This document shows, in pieces, positions 45,886 through 58,810 of a stretch of DNA of 64,000 bases; positions within the stretch are counted from its first letter, which is position 1, and each line of letters begins with the position of its first letter. Source of the DNA: Malania oleifera (taxonomy: Eukaryota > Streptophyta > Magnoliopsida > Santalales > Ximeniaceae); contig NC_080420.1 of the NCBI RefSeq assembly GCF_029873635.1, positions 120,598,719-120,662,718 on the forward strand, read 5' to 3'. Both the position numbers and the translations under genes were made by a program. The notes beneath the pieces are model-generated. The model saw only the letters and a program-made list of their open reading frames with translations. It made no database searches and was not told where the DNA came from.

Positions 45886-45897
45886 TGGTATCAGAGC
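45886..45897 (+). promoter_or_regulatory. Primer-binding site (initiator tRNA-Met type)
   Basis: TGGTATCAGAGC lies two bases after the 5' LTR end and is complementary to the 3' end of plant initiator tRNA-Met, the usual minus-strand primer for this lineage. Confidence 0.92.
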
Positions 45898-46184
45898 CTA
45901 GGTTGCTAGATTCTGTAGACTTTAGAGTGCAAAAGAAACAATACCAGAGTTTAGGAAAGGATTTGAGGTTTTGTTCTACAGTCTAGAGGCAGGACTTCCG
46001 TGGTAGTTTCTGTGTTTTTCCTGGGGTGATGATTTCAGGAAAACCATAGTAAGCTATTGTCGGGTTGTGTTCCTAGAATGTAGGACTGAGGATTAGAATG
46101 AGTTGGAAATGTTAAGAAAAGTGGTGATGATAGGTGGGAAAAATATAAGGATAGGATTTCTGAGTTGTGTTTGTTGTTTCCAAG

Positions 46185-49100
46185 ATGGATTCAGGAGGAG
46201 GTAGTGCCCATGCCAGTGGCAGTGAGGGAGCAGGGCCTACGAGTGCAGCTGGGACTGACTCGGATGCGGTATTATGTAGTGTGGCTCAGCAGGTTATGGC
46301 TGAGATCGCTAGGAGCTCGAGGGAGCAGAGTGGTCCATCTGCAGGCCATGGGTGCACTATAGAGAAGTTTATGAAGATGATTCCTCCAGTGTTCTCAGGC
46401 GGAGTTGATCCTGTAGCTGCTGAGAAGTAGATGTAGGAGATTGAGAAGATTTTGGCTGTACTACAGTGTACTGAGGAACATAGGGTCCTCTTCGCCACCT
46501 ATAGACTGACAGGAGAGGCCGAGAGGTGGTGGACTGTAGTAAGACTATTGGAGCAGCAGAAGGTGACTCCGATAGCCATGACATGAAACCGGTTTAAAGA
46601 TCTGTTCTTTGACAGGTATTTTCCAGCTACTGTCAGGGAAGCTAAGGTGGAAGAGTTCCTGAGTCTGAAGCAGGGACAACTATCTGTCCAGCAGTACGCA
46701 GCACGTTTCATTGAGCTCTCTCGTTTTTCCCTACACATTGTTCCTGATGAGGTGAAGAAAGCGAGATAATTTGAGAGAGGCTTGAGGCGGAGTATATTTA
46801 GGTAGGTGGTGGTGCTGCGGATCTAGGACTTTGCTGAGTTGGTTGGTAGGGTGGCCTTGGCAGAGATTGGTGAGTGTCTCGATGCGGATAAGTAGGGACA
46901 GAGGAAGAGATTTGCATCTACAAGCTATCAGCAGGGTCACAGGTCGGGTTAGTGGAGGAGAGGTAATCATGGTAGAGGGTGGAGGCAGGAGACGAGAGGA
47001 TGTGAGGTGCAGACAGGGCAGGGTCCTCCAGTCTGTCAGACTTGTGGTAGGAGGCACTGGGGGGGAGTGTCGAGTTGGTGGTGTAGTGTGCTATCGCTGC
47101 GGTAGATCGGGGCATATAGTGCGAGATTGTCCTACCCCATCAGATGCAGTTTCGGTATGCTATCGCTGCGGTAGACCGGGGCATATGGTACGAGACTGCC
47201 CCACCCGCCCAGATGTAGTTCCAGCTCCTACACCATACCGTGGAGGTCATTAGGCACCACGTGGGGGCCAGCAGAGGAATATGGCTCTAGCCAGGGTGTT
47301 CACTTTGACGCCGGGTGAGGCTGAGACGTCAGGAGACGTGGTGACAGGTATGGTGATTATGCTTTCTTTTAAAGTTATTGCGTTATTTGATTCAGGAGCT
47401 ACACACTTGTTTGTGTCTTTGGGGTGTGCTAAAGTATGTGGGGTTGAAACACAGTCATTAGATGTTGAGTTGTTGGTATCTACACCGAATGGGTTGGTAG
47501 TGAGGTGTAGTAGGGTGCTCCAAGATTGTGCAGTTGATATTCAGGGATAAAGTTTGTCTGCTGATCTGATAGTGCTTGACATGCACGGGTTTGATGTTAT
47601 ATTTGGCATGGATTGGCTAGCAGCTAATTTTTCCAGCATAGATTGTCGGGTATGAGAGGTGATATTCAGATCCCCGAGGAAAGCAGAATTCAAGTTCGTA
47701 GGATCGCGAGGGCAATCCCCGCCTCAGCTAGTTTCAGCTATTCAGGCTAGGAGATTACTGCTGAGTGGTTGTCAAGGGTTTGTGGCGGTGGTGAAGGAGA
47801 TGTCGGAAAGTGAATTGAAACTTGCTAGTATGCCTGTTGTAAAGGAGTTTATAGATGTTTTTCCAGACGAGTTACTAGGCTTGCCACCCGACCGTGAGGT
47901 AGATTTCTCCATTGATTTACCTTCCGGTACGGCGCCGATCTCTAAAGTACCTTATCGGATGGCGCCGGTGGAGTTAGCAGAGTTGAAGAATCAGTTGTAG
48001 GATCTGCTAGATAAGGGCTTTATATGACCTAGTGTATTCCCGTGGGGAGCTCCAGTTTTATTTGTGAAGAAGAAAGATGGGATTATGAGGATGTGTATAG
48101 ACTACAGAGAAATTAATAAAGTGACGATCAAGAACAAGTATCATCTACCCCATATCGATGATTTGTTTGACTAACTCCAGGGTACACGGGTGTATTCGAA
48201 GATTGACCTCAAATCTGGATACCATCAGGTAAAGGTGAAAGCAGAAGACGTCTCGAAGATGGCCTTCAGGACCAGGTATGGGCATTACGAGTTTCTTGTT
48301 ATGCCATTTGATTTGACGAATGCTCATGCGGTATTTATGGACTTGATGAATAGAGTCTTCCACCAATACCTAGACCAGTTTGTTGTTGTGTTTATTGATG
48401 ATGTACTGGTTTACTTAAGGAGCTATGAGGAGCATGAGACGCACCTAAGGTTGGTTTTGCAAACACTTCGGGAAAAGAAGTTATACGCCAAATTCAGTAA
48501 ATGTGAATTTTGGCTTGAGAAGGTCGTGTTCTTGGGACATGTTATATCTGGAGATGGTATTTCTGTGGACCCTAGCAAAATTGAGGCGGTAGTGAATTGG
48601 GCTAGACCAAGAAATGTCTAGGAGATTAGGAGTTTCTTGGGACTAGCAGGCTATTACCGTCGTTTCGTTGAGGGATTCTCATCTTTGTCAGGACCTTTGA
48701 TACGACTGACGAGAAAGAATGTCAGGTTTGAGTGGGACGACAGCTGTGAGTAGAGTTTTCAAGAGCTGAAGCAGAGGTTAGTCATAGCACCAGTATTAGT
48801 CATCCCATCTGGGGGTGAGGGCTATACTATCTACAGTGATGCGTCCTTGAAGGGACTTGGCTGTGTGTTGATGCAGCATGGTGGGGTAGTGGCGTATGCG
48901 TCCAGGCAATTGAAAGAATATGAGAAAAACTACCCTACACATGATCTTGAATTGGCTGCAGTTGTACACGCGTTGAAAATTTGGAGGCATTACTTGTACG
49001 GTGAACAGTGTGAGATTTTCTCCGACCACAAGAGTTTAAAGTATTTCTTCACACAGAAAGAACTGAATATGAGGCAGAGGAGGTGGTTAGAGTTGATTAA

Positions 49101-50690
49101 ATATTTTGATTGTAACATCAATTATCACCCAGGGAAAGCAAATGTGGTAGCTGATGCGTTGTGCAGAAAATCCAGGGAGCCATTGTTGGCGACTATAGGG
49201 ATCCAGTATCCAATTATGATGGATCTGGAGAGACTCGGTATAGAGTTAGTGGAAAGTGATCTTTCAGTATGTATTTCCAGTCTAGTGGTACAGCCTACTC
49301 TGTAGGAAAGAATTAAAGCTGCTCAGAAGGAAGATCCAGAGTTAGTGGAGGTGATAGACAGAGTACAGAGTGGGCAGGGGGAGGAGTTTAGTATTGCAGA
49401 TGATGGAGCTTTGCGGTTCCGTTCCAGATTATGTGTTCCTGCCGATACTGAGATCAGGAAGACCATTCTAGAGGAAGCTCACAGATCTTTGTATACAGTT
49501 CATCTAGGTAGTACGAAGATGTTTAGAGATTTGCGAGAGTCGTACTGGTGGAGTTGTATGAAAAGGGAGATCGCTAAGTATGTAGCCCAGTGTTTAACGT
49601 GCCAGCAGGTAAAGGTTGAGCACCAGAGCCCGGCAGGGCAGTTGCAGCCATTATTTATCCTAGAGTGGAAGTGGGATCATATATCCATGGACTTCGTGTC
49701 AGGACTGCCGACGGCGTTGCATGGCCAGAATGCCATCTGGGTGATTGTTGACCGTTTGATGAAGACCGCCCACTTTATACCTATCAAGATCAGCTACTCC
49801 CTCAGTCGTTTAGCGGAGATCTACATTCAGGAGATAGTTCGTTCTCATGGAGTGTCAGTATCGATTGTGTCAGATCGAGACCTGCGTTTTACATCACGAT
49901 TTTGGAGGAGCTTGCAGGAGGCTCTGGGGTCTCAGTTATTGTTTAGTATGGCATTCCATTCGCATTTAGATGGGCAGACTAAGAGGACGATACAAATATT
50001 AGAGGATATGCTCTGTGCGTGCGTTTTAGACTTTGGGGGTAGTTGGACTCAGTTCGTGTCACTGGTAGAGTTTGCATATAATAACAGTTATTAGTCTAGC
50101 ATTGACATGACACCATTTAAGGCTCTATATGGTAGGAGATGTCGTTCTCCTCTATTTTGGGATGAAGTGGGTGAGCGGCGAGTAATGGGGCCAGAGCTTG
50201 TGCAGCAAGCGTGTGATAAAGTTCGGCTTATCAGGGACAGGATCAGTGCAGCTCAGAGCTAACAAAAGAGTTATGCCGACCATCGCTGCAAGAATTTAGA
50301 GTTTGACATGGGTGACCATGTGTTTTTGAAGATAGCTCCAATGAAAGGAGTTATGCGATTTGGGAAGAAAGGTAAACTTAGTCCTAGGTTTATCGGTCCA
50401 TTTGAGATTCTAGATAAAGTGGGACCGGTAGCCTACAGGCTAGGCTTGCGACCTGTATGGGATCCATAACGTATTCCATGTTGCTATGTTGAGGAAATAC
50501 GTCCCAGACCCTTCTCATATCATCAGCAATGATGAGTTAGAGCTTAGTGATTCACTGGGATATGAGGAGGTACCAGTTCAGATTCTGGATAGGAAAGTAC
50601 AGGAGCTACGTAACAAGAAGATTCCTCAAGTAAAAGTTTTGTGGAGGAATCATGCGGTCGAAGAGGCTTCTTGGGAATCCGAGGAGTAGA
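46185..50690 (+). pseudogene. Tekay gag-pol remnant with chromodomain-type tail
   Basis: Gag starts at 46185 ([17 protein letters not shown], then [16 protein letters not shown]). CCHC knuckles lie near 47088-47226 and protease (ALFDSGATHLFVS) near 47380-47420. RT spans about 48060-48640, with [12 protein letters not shown] and [10 protein letters not shown] as catalytic block. RNase H is near 48835-49170 ([26 protein letters not shown]) and integrase near 49440-50150 (CLTCQQVK, MDFVSGLP). A chromodomain-like tail sits near 50560-50690 (KVLWRNHAVEEASWE). That tail and the domain order place it in the Tekay chromovirus lineage. It is a fossil with many breaks and is described only as such. Confidence 0.93.
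47088..47226 (+). repeat. Tandem duplication of a zinc-knuckle segment in gag
   Basis: Two consecutive 69-bp units, each with TGCTATCGCTGCGGTAGA and GGGGCATAT, place two near-identical CCHC knuckles side by side. The related gag at 35450-35490 has only one such unit, so the duplication is specific to this branch. Confidence 0.85.
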
Positions 50691-50961
50691 GGTATCCGCA
50701 TTTGTTTCAAGAGATCTGAGTGAATAAATGTAAATAGTTAAGTAGTTTTCTATTACAGGTACATGTAATGGTTGAATAGTGTAGTACTTTAGTTTTGGGA
50801 GAAATTTTATTTTGTATATATGTAATCTCCCAAGACTCAGAATGTAACCACGGTATTCCTCCGCCATAAGTGAGGGTAGGTAATAAAATAAGTAGACCAT
50901 TTTTCCTGGTTAAGGGATAACTAGTTGCGGGAATAGTAAATTTCGAGGACGAAATTTTTAT

Positions 50962-50974
50962 AAGGAGGGGAGGA
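50962..50974 (+). promoter_or_regulatory. Polypurine tract before the Tekay 3' LTR
   Basis: AAGGAGGGGAGGA directly precedes TGTAACGACCC. This is the expected plus-strand primer site for reverse transcription. Confidence 0.9.
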
Positions 50975-51342
50975 TGTAACGACCCAAATTTAGAATGATA
51001 TTTAAATAATAAAGAGAGGGAAATGGAGACTGGAAATAGAAGAAGCGTTCGTCGACGACATTGAATTTTTGGAAGGGCTTAGAAAAATGGTTCAGCAGGA
51101 CTTCGTCGACGAATACAAGGGATTCGTCGACGAAGGCTTAAGAGAATTCGTCGACAAAGGCTTAAGAGAATTCGTCGAAGAACACAGGGGGCTCGTCGAC
51201 GAGAAAATACCAAGAGGGGTTTTTAAGTCGACTGAATTTCGTCGACGAAATTTGTAAAGGACTCGTCGACGAAGGACGGGCTCGTCGACGAAATCCTCTA
51301 TTTTATAAGTATGAAAAATCTGGGAAATATCTCATTTTTAAG

Positions 51343-51390
<48 letters not shown>

Positions 51391-52057
51391 GACTCTCTCT
51401 CCCTTCTCTCTTTGTTTTCGGCCCAACCAGTCGTCGGATCGACGATCCGAAGCTACCACGACGATCCTGGAGGAGTTCTCTACGAGTTTGCCAGGGTGAA
51501 TCGTCAGGGAAACGAAGTTGGATTCCATTCCAAATCCAGGGTAAGACTTTTTACTCAATTTTTGGATTTGTGACAATTGAGAGAAGTGTTGTACGTGTTA
51601 AAATATTAAAGTTTAATACTGTGAGTTTTGGTTTCCAGGGGTATTTATTGTGAACGTTGGGAATCATCTCTGAGTTGAGGTAAGGCTTTTAAGCCGAATT
51701 TTACTTAGTGATAGTTATAGAAAATGTTGTACGTACGAAAATACTCAACTTTAATTCTGGTGAATTTCATTTTCAGGATATTAAGTCGGAAACCCTGCGG
51801 GTGCAGGGAAGAGTTTCTTAGGGGCTTTGCAGGAATCAGGTAAGGGGATAAACTAAGCTAGTTTCTATTTTTGAGGAAATGCTTATATATATGCTTTATA
51901 TTTGCAAAATCCTGTGAAAATGATTGTATGATTGAATATGTGGAAAATTTGTTTAATGTGGCATGAGTATAAAAATGTTGTGAAATACTGTTTTCTGGGA
52001 ATGAGGATGATATGGATTTCTATGATGGAAAATCGGCGTACGGGCCGGGATATTTTC

Positions 52058-52088
<31 letters not shown>

Positions 52089-53353
52089 ATTTGCCAGCGT
52101 ACGAGCCATACTATGTGGATATGTCTGCCGATGTATGGGCCGCGCTATGTGGATATGTCTGCCGGCGTACGGGCCGTGCTATATGGATATGTTTGCCGGT
52201 GTACGAGTCATGCTATGTGGATGAAATTTGCTAGCGTACGGGCTGTGCTATGTGATTTGTTGGCATACGGGCCGAGCTATGTGATTTGCCAGCGTATGAG
52301 CTGTGCTATGTGATTTGCCGGCGTACAGGCTGAGCTATGATAAAATGTGAAATACAGGCGTACGGGCCGATGATTTTCATGATATATGTATATGTGAAAA
52401 ATGATATGTATGATTTGATAATTAATGATATGAGTTATCCCTGTATCACGATTTTAGTATATGTATATGATATCAGAACCTGGTTGGCTTGGTCTAGTCT
52501 AGCACTTGCACGGTACCGTTGCTATGTGTCCATGGTTTTCGTGATCATGATATTTGTGTTAACGCCGCTGTACGGAGTGGTGTGAGATTGGATGCTCGAT
52601 GTGGTTATTTTCAAGAAGTGTGCTGTTATCGCCCCTGGTGTACGGACCAGTCTGGGTAGACCTATCGGACCTACAGACTAGACTATCAACTTGGCAGTGG
52701 TCGGCCAACCATTGTCAGGTCCCGCCTTCAGGCCACACAACCTAGTCATGTGAGGGTAATACATGACAACAGCCAGCTAACCTATCAGGATTGTTTTTAT
52801 GTTATTATTATGATATGAGATGAGATATGTTTATGTAATGCAGTATGTTCTGCCATGTTTTTTATATACGTATGTTTTCACAGATTTGATAAATAGTATT
52901 GGATATGATATGTATGGTATATGTGGAATACAATATGCTTATGTTGTCACACACTAGTATTAGTTTATTTCCCTTACTGAGAGGTGTCTTACCCCTAAAC
53001 TTTACAAATTTTTCAGGAGTACCAGATAAGAGAGCGGGAAAGGCCCCGCTGATATAGTGTGGTTTATCTGCCCTTTTTGAAGGGTAGGTTTTTGGTAGGG
53101 ATAGTATGGTTTTGTGGAAATTGTCCCTAGATTTCATTTTTGGGAAGTATATATATATAGAAGTACAGTGATTGTAGAAACTCTGGTACATTGTGATGTA
53201 TGATATGATGGTATGTATATGATTATACATTTTTTGCTGTGTATGCTTCCGCTGTATGTTTTTGTTTTATCCCTGGTACCCACGGGTCCAGGTAGATGGT
53301 GACCTACTAAGCTGGAATGTGAAATGTATGGTATTGATTTTATGTTTTAATGT

Positions 53354-53409
<56 letters not shown>

Positions 53410-53429
53410 AAAGTGAGCAGGTCGTTACA
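50975..53429 (+). repeat. Tekay 3' LTR
   Basis: Runs from TGTAACGACCCA to GTCGTTACA and aligns to the 5' LTR over its whole length except for the MITE. It carries the same palindrome array (51050-51300), CT leader, CGTACGGGCC repeats (52030-52375), two-block motif (52946-52995) and (AT)n(GT)n end. Confidence 0.95.
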
Positions 53430-53512
53430 AAAATACTATGATAATAAGCAAACTAATAGAAATAAGAATAATGCAATAATAATAATGTATGAAGATAATA
53501 ATAACAATAATG

Positions 53513-53563
<51 letters not shown>

Positions 53564-53811
53564 TAGTTATAATAATAATAATATATGAAAAAATAATAAT
53601 AATAATAATAATAGTAATAATAATAATAATAAAAGTGATAAAAATAAAAATAAAAATAAAAATAAAAATAAAAATAATAAATATATCCAAAATAATAATA
53701 GTAAAGTAATAGTAATAATACTACTGGTAATAAATAATAAAAATGATTATAAGAAAGTAATAATAAAAATACTAATAATAATAATAGTAATAAAATAATA
53801 ATAATAATAAC

Positions 53812-53856
<45 letters not shown>

Positions 53857-53934
53857 TGTAATAATAATAATAATGAAAATAATAAAAGGGGACTCCTTGT
53901 TTTATTTGGCTAGGGCAAAAATAGGGTGTCTACG
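53430..53934 (-). repeat. Ogre-like 3' LTR, part 2
   Basis: Continues the AAT-rich tract after the Tekay insertion and ends on + with AAATAGGGTGTCTACG. Read on minus, this is the LTR 5' end type TGTAGACACCC with its first bases altered. Confidence 0.75.
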
Positions 53935-53947
53935 ACTGCCCCTCTTT
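53935..53947 (-). promoter_or_regulatory. Polypurine tract of the Ogre-like element
   Basis: On minus, AAAGAGGGGCAG lies directly before the LTR start. It is one of the signs that the element runs on minus. Confidence 0.65.
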
Positions 53948-54284
53948 GTAGGCTTTATTGTTTCAATGTAACGGTAGGAACTCTCGTACGTTTTTTGTAA
54001 CAACAAGCCTGTAAAGATAAAAGACACCTATTTTAGCCAGGCCACCAAACACCTATCTATGGCTTTTCAATCAGGTACTGTTCACTTCTACCGATCACAG
54101 ATAACAAGGCAATCTAGGAATGTTCAACGCGATTCTCTCGAATATGACTTCTTGAATGAACAAGGTAATCCAACTGATATTTTTGAAAGGGTCACAAGAA
54201 ACTGAAGTGGATGACTAGCATCAAGTTTGAGAACCCCAATGACGAAGTATATGATGATGACTTGCACCTGAAGCAAATGATGAT

Positions 54285-54695
54285 GACTTGCACCGAGCTT
54301 GAGCACTTGAGCGCCAAAGTATATGAGAATGACTTGCGCTGGGTTTGAGAACCCGAGCGCCTAAGTATATGAGAATGACTTGCACCGGGTTTAAGGACCC
54401 GAGCGCCTAAGTATATGAGAATGACTTGCACTAGGTTTGAGGACCCGAGCGCTTAAGTATATGAGACTAACTTGCACTGGGTTTGAGAACCCGAGTGCCA
54501 AAGTACATGAGACTAACTTGCACTGGGTTTGAGAACCCCAGTGCCAAAGTACATGAGACTAACTTGCACTGAGTTTAAGAACTCGAGCGCCAAAGTACAT
54601 GAGACTAACTTGCACTGGGTTCGAGAACCCAAGCGCCAAAGTATATGAGACTAACTTGCACTAGGTTTGAGAACCCGAGCGCCTAAGTACAATGA
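54285..54695. repeat. 46-bp tandem repeat, about nine copies
   Basis: Unit of the form ACTTGCACTGGGTTTGAGAA, CCCGAGCGCC-AAGTATATGAGA. Nine or so copies with point differences. It lies between gag and the 3' LTR of the Ogre-like element, where Ogre elements are known to carry tandem repeats. Confidence 0.92.
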
Positions 54696-54957
54696 TGGCT
54701 TGCTTCGAATGTAAGAATCTGAGTCGTAGCAGATACGATGATCCGAGCCATAGGACACAATGATGGCTTGCTTCGAATGTAAGAATCTGAGTTGTAGGGA
54801 TACGATGATCCAGCCATGGGACACAATGATGGCTTGCTTCGAATGTAAGAATCCGAGTTGTAGGGATACGATGATCCAACCATGGGACACTATGATGGCT
54901 TGCTTTGAATGTAAGAATTCGAGCCGTAGCGGATACAATGATCCGAGCCACCTTAAC
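54693..54957. repeat. About 66-bp tandem repeat, four copies
   Basis: Unit begins GATGGCTTGCTTCGAATGTA and contains GTAGGGATACGATGATCC and CCATGGGACACAAT. It follows the 46-bp array directly, and the last 46-bp unit runs into the first 66-bp unit through the shared GGCTTGC/ACTTGC word. Confidence 0.92.
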
Positions 54958-55424
54958 TAGTAACAAAGTGTGAAAGCAAAGTTTGGAAAGTGGTTACTCT
55001 ATTTGGAAAATGCACTTGGGGTAAGGTATGAATGTCAATGAATGAATCCCTTTGTCCTTGGGATTTGTTGCCCCAATTTCAAAATAAATCAATGTGTGTC
55101 TTGGGTCAACTGCTCCAGTTTCCAAGTAAATCAATGTGCGCTTGGGGTCAGTTATCCTAGCTCAGAATTAAGCACAACAGGAATCTCTCAATCGAAGATG
55201 TCAAATGATCATTTGAAAGCTTATTCAACAAGACAAGTATGAAGGGTGCTTTTGTGATGCTAGAATGCAATGATATGCTGCTATATGTATGCATGTTGAT
55301 AACTTATGATACTAGAATACATCAATATGTTGCTATTGACATGCATGCTGCTAACTTGTGATTTTTTTTTAATATATTATTTTATTTTATTTTTTATTTT
55401 TATTTATTTTTATTTTTTGTGGAA

Positions 55425-55795
55425 TGCATGAAAGGCATAATGATACATGAAACGTGTGAAATGTATGGTAATGCGTGAAATGATATTACATGATATGTGA
55501 GGTAATGCATGAGATGCATGACAATGCATGAAATGTATGTAATGCGTGAAATGCATGGTCATGCATGCATGACATGTAGGGTAATGCATGAAATGCATGG
55601 GAATGTATGAAATTAGGTAATACATAAAATGCATGGCAATGCATGAGATGTATGGCAATGCATGAAATTTAGGTGATGCATGAAATACATGGCAATGCAT
55701 GAGATGTATGGTAATGCGTGTAATGCATGAAATTTAGATAATGCATGAAATGTATGACAATGCGTGAAATTTGGGTAATGCATGACAATGCATGA
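55425..55795. repeat. ATGCATGAAATGCATGG-type short tandem repeats
   Basis: An irregular array of AATGCATGAAATGCATGG and variants with GAGATGTATGG, unit about 17-34 bp. It has no coding sense; the His/Met-rich frame on minus is a by-product of the repeat. Confidence 0.9.
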
Positions 55796-55799
55796 ATCT

Positions 55800-57900
55800 T
55801 TTCTCCCAACGCGCTTGTGATCAATGACCTCATCTTTGGTCTCTACATGAAACTCGCCACATTTGAATGAGTCTGTAACTGATCTTAGCTCAATCTTCTT
55901 GATTCATCTAGTCACGGAAGTGATTGACTCAGCTCAAATGAAAATCACGAAATCTGCCCCAGTTGAATGGATCGATAGCTGATCTTGACCATATATTTGT
56001 ATTCCAATCTGATAAAAAGTGCTTGAATGGGTCCCACTGAAACTCAACTCAAAATTTCCCCTAATTAAATTCATCTGCCATCAATCTTGACTCTATTGTT
56101 CAATTCTTCTTGAATAAGCAGATCTTTGAAACCTGACATAACATTTTTCCCAGTTAGGCTGCTCCTTCCCCATAGGTAGCAACTATTGGGGATTTTAAAA
56201 CTCTTTGACTATCCATCCTCTTTTAAAGCTCTGAAAAGTAAGAAAGGCTTTATTTTATTTTATTTTATTTTATTTTTTTGAACGAGGAATGATTATGCTA
56301 TTATGACATCAACTTGCTAAATCAGAAGGCCATCCGCACAAAATAAATGTTTTACCATGTTTCAGTGCTATCACAAGGGAAAATTCATACCAGTATTCAA
56401 GAGTCGTATAACGTTGATTTCCCAGCCTAGATGACTGTCTTTCTCTTCGACTGCCTCAATTTCATCAACCCATGTTTTGATCTCAAGATGGTCTTTAAGA
56501 CTCGGGACAAAACGTAGGCTTAGGGATGTAGGGTTTCAGAATAAAAAGAAAACTAAGGCTCAAAAACCCCACCCCATAATGATGTTTTATACCCCCAATT
56601 AGAGTTGAGGCGCTTTGCAAGATATCGACCGAACTTGTTATTTAAACAAACTACCTACGTACCTTTTCAGGATTAGGTCATTACGTAGTTCAGACTCAGT
56701 ATTGAGTCTGACAAATCATTAGAGACAACAAGGTATACCAATCTGGTCAGGACTTTCATTTGAACCGTAATGTAGGCTAAGGGTATAGGTTAAAGAAGAA
56801 AGGAGTTACATAAGGCTCAAAATCATCAATTTCATCAAGAGTAATTTGGTCAAAGATCACATATGTAGTAAGTCCCTTATTTTTCTTTCTTCTTCCTTCC
56901 GCTTTCCTTCTTCTTCTTTTTTTAATTTTTTTTTAATCTTCTTTTCCTATTTTTACTGCAACTTTCACTTTTCCTTTTATAAAAGAATCTTGACTTCATT
57001 TTCATTTGAACTTCAATTAGGACCAATAATTTAAAAACTGCCCTAGTGTGGGGTGTGATCTCAACAGGTTAATTAAGGAATGAATTTTTTCTGGCTCAAA
57101 AGGGTTGTCAAGGGATTTCTTCTTTGACTCTCTTTTAGGTAGCAGAAAGATGGCCTACTATCCTTTTGGTAATGATTATTGTCTCAAATGATTCGTCAAA
57201 CGCTAAGGTACCCATGCCCAAGTTAGATTTCTAGTAATCTAACTTTTAAGAAAAAATTGGTTTAACAAATGGTAAATCATTGTTTGGGTTCTTTTTAGGG
57301 ATAACTAGTCGGCCAAAAAGGGCCATCCATAATTTGACCAAAACATGAGTGATGAATTCACAGGAAATTATCAGAACAATGCAGTCGCTTCGTTGAATTC
57401 CTTGGAAAGTGAGATACTTTTTCATAACATTTGAATTTGATGATTGTTTCATCCTTCTCTACTTTCTCCTTTTGGGTTAAATTTTCAAAAATTAACAACT
57501 CTTTCTGGCTTGTGAATATTGGCAATATTACTTTCCCTATTCCCGCATGAAACATAAGCAAACAAAATTTGGCAACTGGACTCATGATGCAAGTGAGATA
57601 ACGAAATGCATAATTCATTTTATTGAATATAGAAAATCTTCCGAGACACAGGCGTCCACGGATTACCAAAGGCACAACAATGGGGAAAACAAAAGAACAT
57701 CAAATAAAAAGGATTAGATAGTCAAAAGCTTGCTACTCCAGCACTTTAGCCTCTATGGATAACAACTGAAACCATTGATTTGGGAACCTCCCTGATATGT
57801 TAACCACTTCCTTCCTCGTGTTTGGGCAAAGGATTCTCCTGGACTCCCGGTTATTTGTCCTCAAACGCTAACCATCTTGCATCTCTTAATGATTGCACTT
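55800..57900. other. Internal region of the Ogre-like element without recognisable genes
   Basis: About 2.1 kb with short frames on minus that match nothing I know. If pol was ever here it is no longer readable by eye. T-rich tracts lie near 55370-55420 and 56880-56990. Confidence 0.45.
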
Positions 57901-57919
57901 TGTGTTTGAACGCCCAGCA

Positions 57920-58810
57920 TCAGTCGATGGTTTGACCGGGGGAATTTGCGTGATATGCGCACTTGATGTTTGGGTCATACCATTGTGGGAGAGGGGTTGG
58001 AATGGATGTCCCTGGGACGGTTGAAACCATTCTTCTTTCAAGCAATTGAGGGAATAACTCTGAATATGACATAGGGATAGGATCCATTCTCCAAAAGTTC
58101 TTTTGGCCACTTCTTTCTTGTGCTTGAGCATTTAGCTGGATGAACGTAGGACTAGAATGAACAATTTGGGGCCTTGTGCCTGTATGTATTGTTTGATTTA
58201 TCACGTGCTCAAAGGCATTGGCCAAGTCTTTCCAGGTGCGGTAGTGAGTAACAAAGGCATTGGCCAAGTCCTTCCAGGTGCGGATCCGAGCCTTATCTTG
58301 CTGAATATACCAACGGAGAGCGGACTCGGTCAAACTACTTTGAAAACAATGCATCATTAGTTTTTCATTGTTTGAGTAAGCGGCCATTGCTTGACAGTAC
58401 ATCACTAAATGCGTTCGAGAACATCGAGTCCCATTGAACTTTTCAAAGTCTGGCATCTTGAACTTTGGCGACAGGGTGACTTTTGGCACCAAGCAAAGGT
58501 CATTTGGATTAACGGAATTGAAAGTATTAGATCCTTCCATTGCTTTCAAGCGCTCTTCCAATATGTTACAGCGACGCTCAGCCTCAGATTTGCTGATCCC
58601 CATATTAGAAGGTACTAACGGAGGAGTTCCTGCCATTGGGAACCTCTGTGCTGGCACAGTATGGATAAAAGGAGGCATATTTGGTAGTGGACCCCCCATG
58701 ACACCAGGTGGTGGAACTGACGTTTGTCCATGATCTGGGGTGAACCCTGGGGGATGAGTGGGGTCCAGATCTACTTCGGGATCAACCTGCACAGCCTTTC
58801 CTTTGTTCAT
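57920..58810 (-). pseudogene. gag of the Ogre/Tat-like element
   Basis: A frame of 296 codons. A proline-rich N-terminal part (PPGVMGGPLPNMPPF) is followed by a short coiled segment (EAERRCNILEERLKAMEG) and the Ogre/Tat gag core: KFKMPDFEKFNGT, HLVMYCQAMAAYSNNEKLMM, ALRWYIQQDKARIRTWKDLA. Motif order and wording match Tat-lineage gag. It belongs to the fossil element spanning 39746-62222. Confidence 0.85.

Larger units (their letters stand above)
42614..53429 (+). mobile_element. Tekay chromovirus (Ty3/gypsy), structurally complete, broken
   Basis: A 10.8-kb element with a perfect 5-bp target duplication AAAAT (42609-42613 and 53430-53434), inserted in an AAT tract of the Ogre-like LTR. Order of parts: 5' LTR 42614-45883, primer-binding site, gag, protease, RT, RNase H, integrase, chromodomain-type tail, polypurine tract, 3' LTR 50975-53429. 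The coding region carries roughly ten or more breaks, so it is not active. Without the MITE at 44387 the LTRs are about 2466 and 2455 bp. I counted about a dozen substitutions over the first 200 aligned LTR bases, mostly transitions. That would mean a few million years at usual plant rates, a rough estimate from a small sample. Confidence 0.95.

Noticed and set aside
53436-53709. Asn- or Ile-rich frames
   Set aside because: Direct translation of the AAT microsatellite.
54285-54957. Regular repeats that could suggest a CRISPR array
   Set aside because: Units are head-to-tail with no unique spacers, in a plant retroelement. They are ordinary tandem repeats.
55410-55700. His/Met-rich frame on minus
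   Set aside because: Translation of the ATGCATG tandem array.
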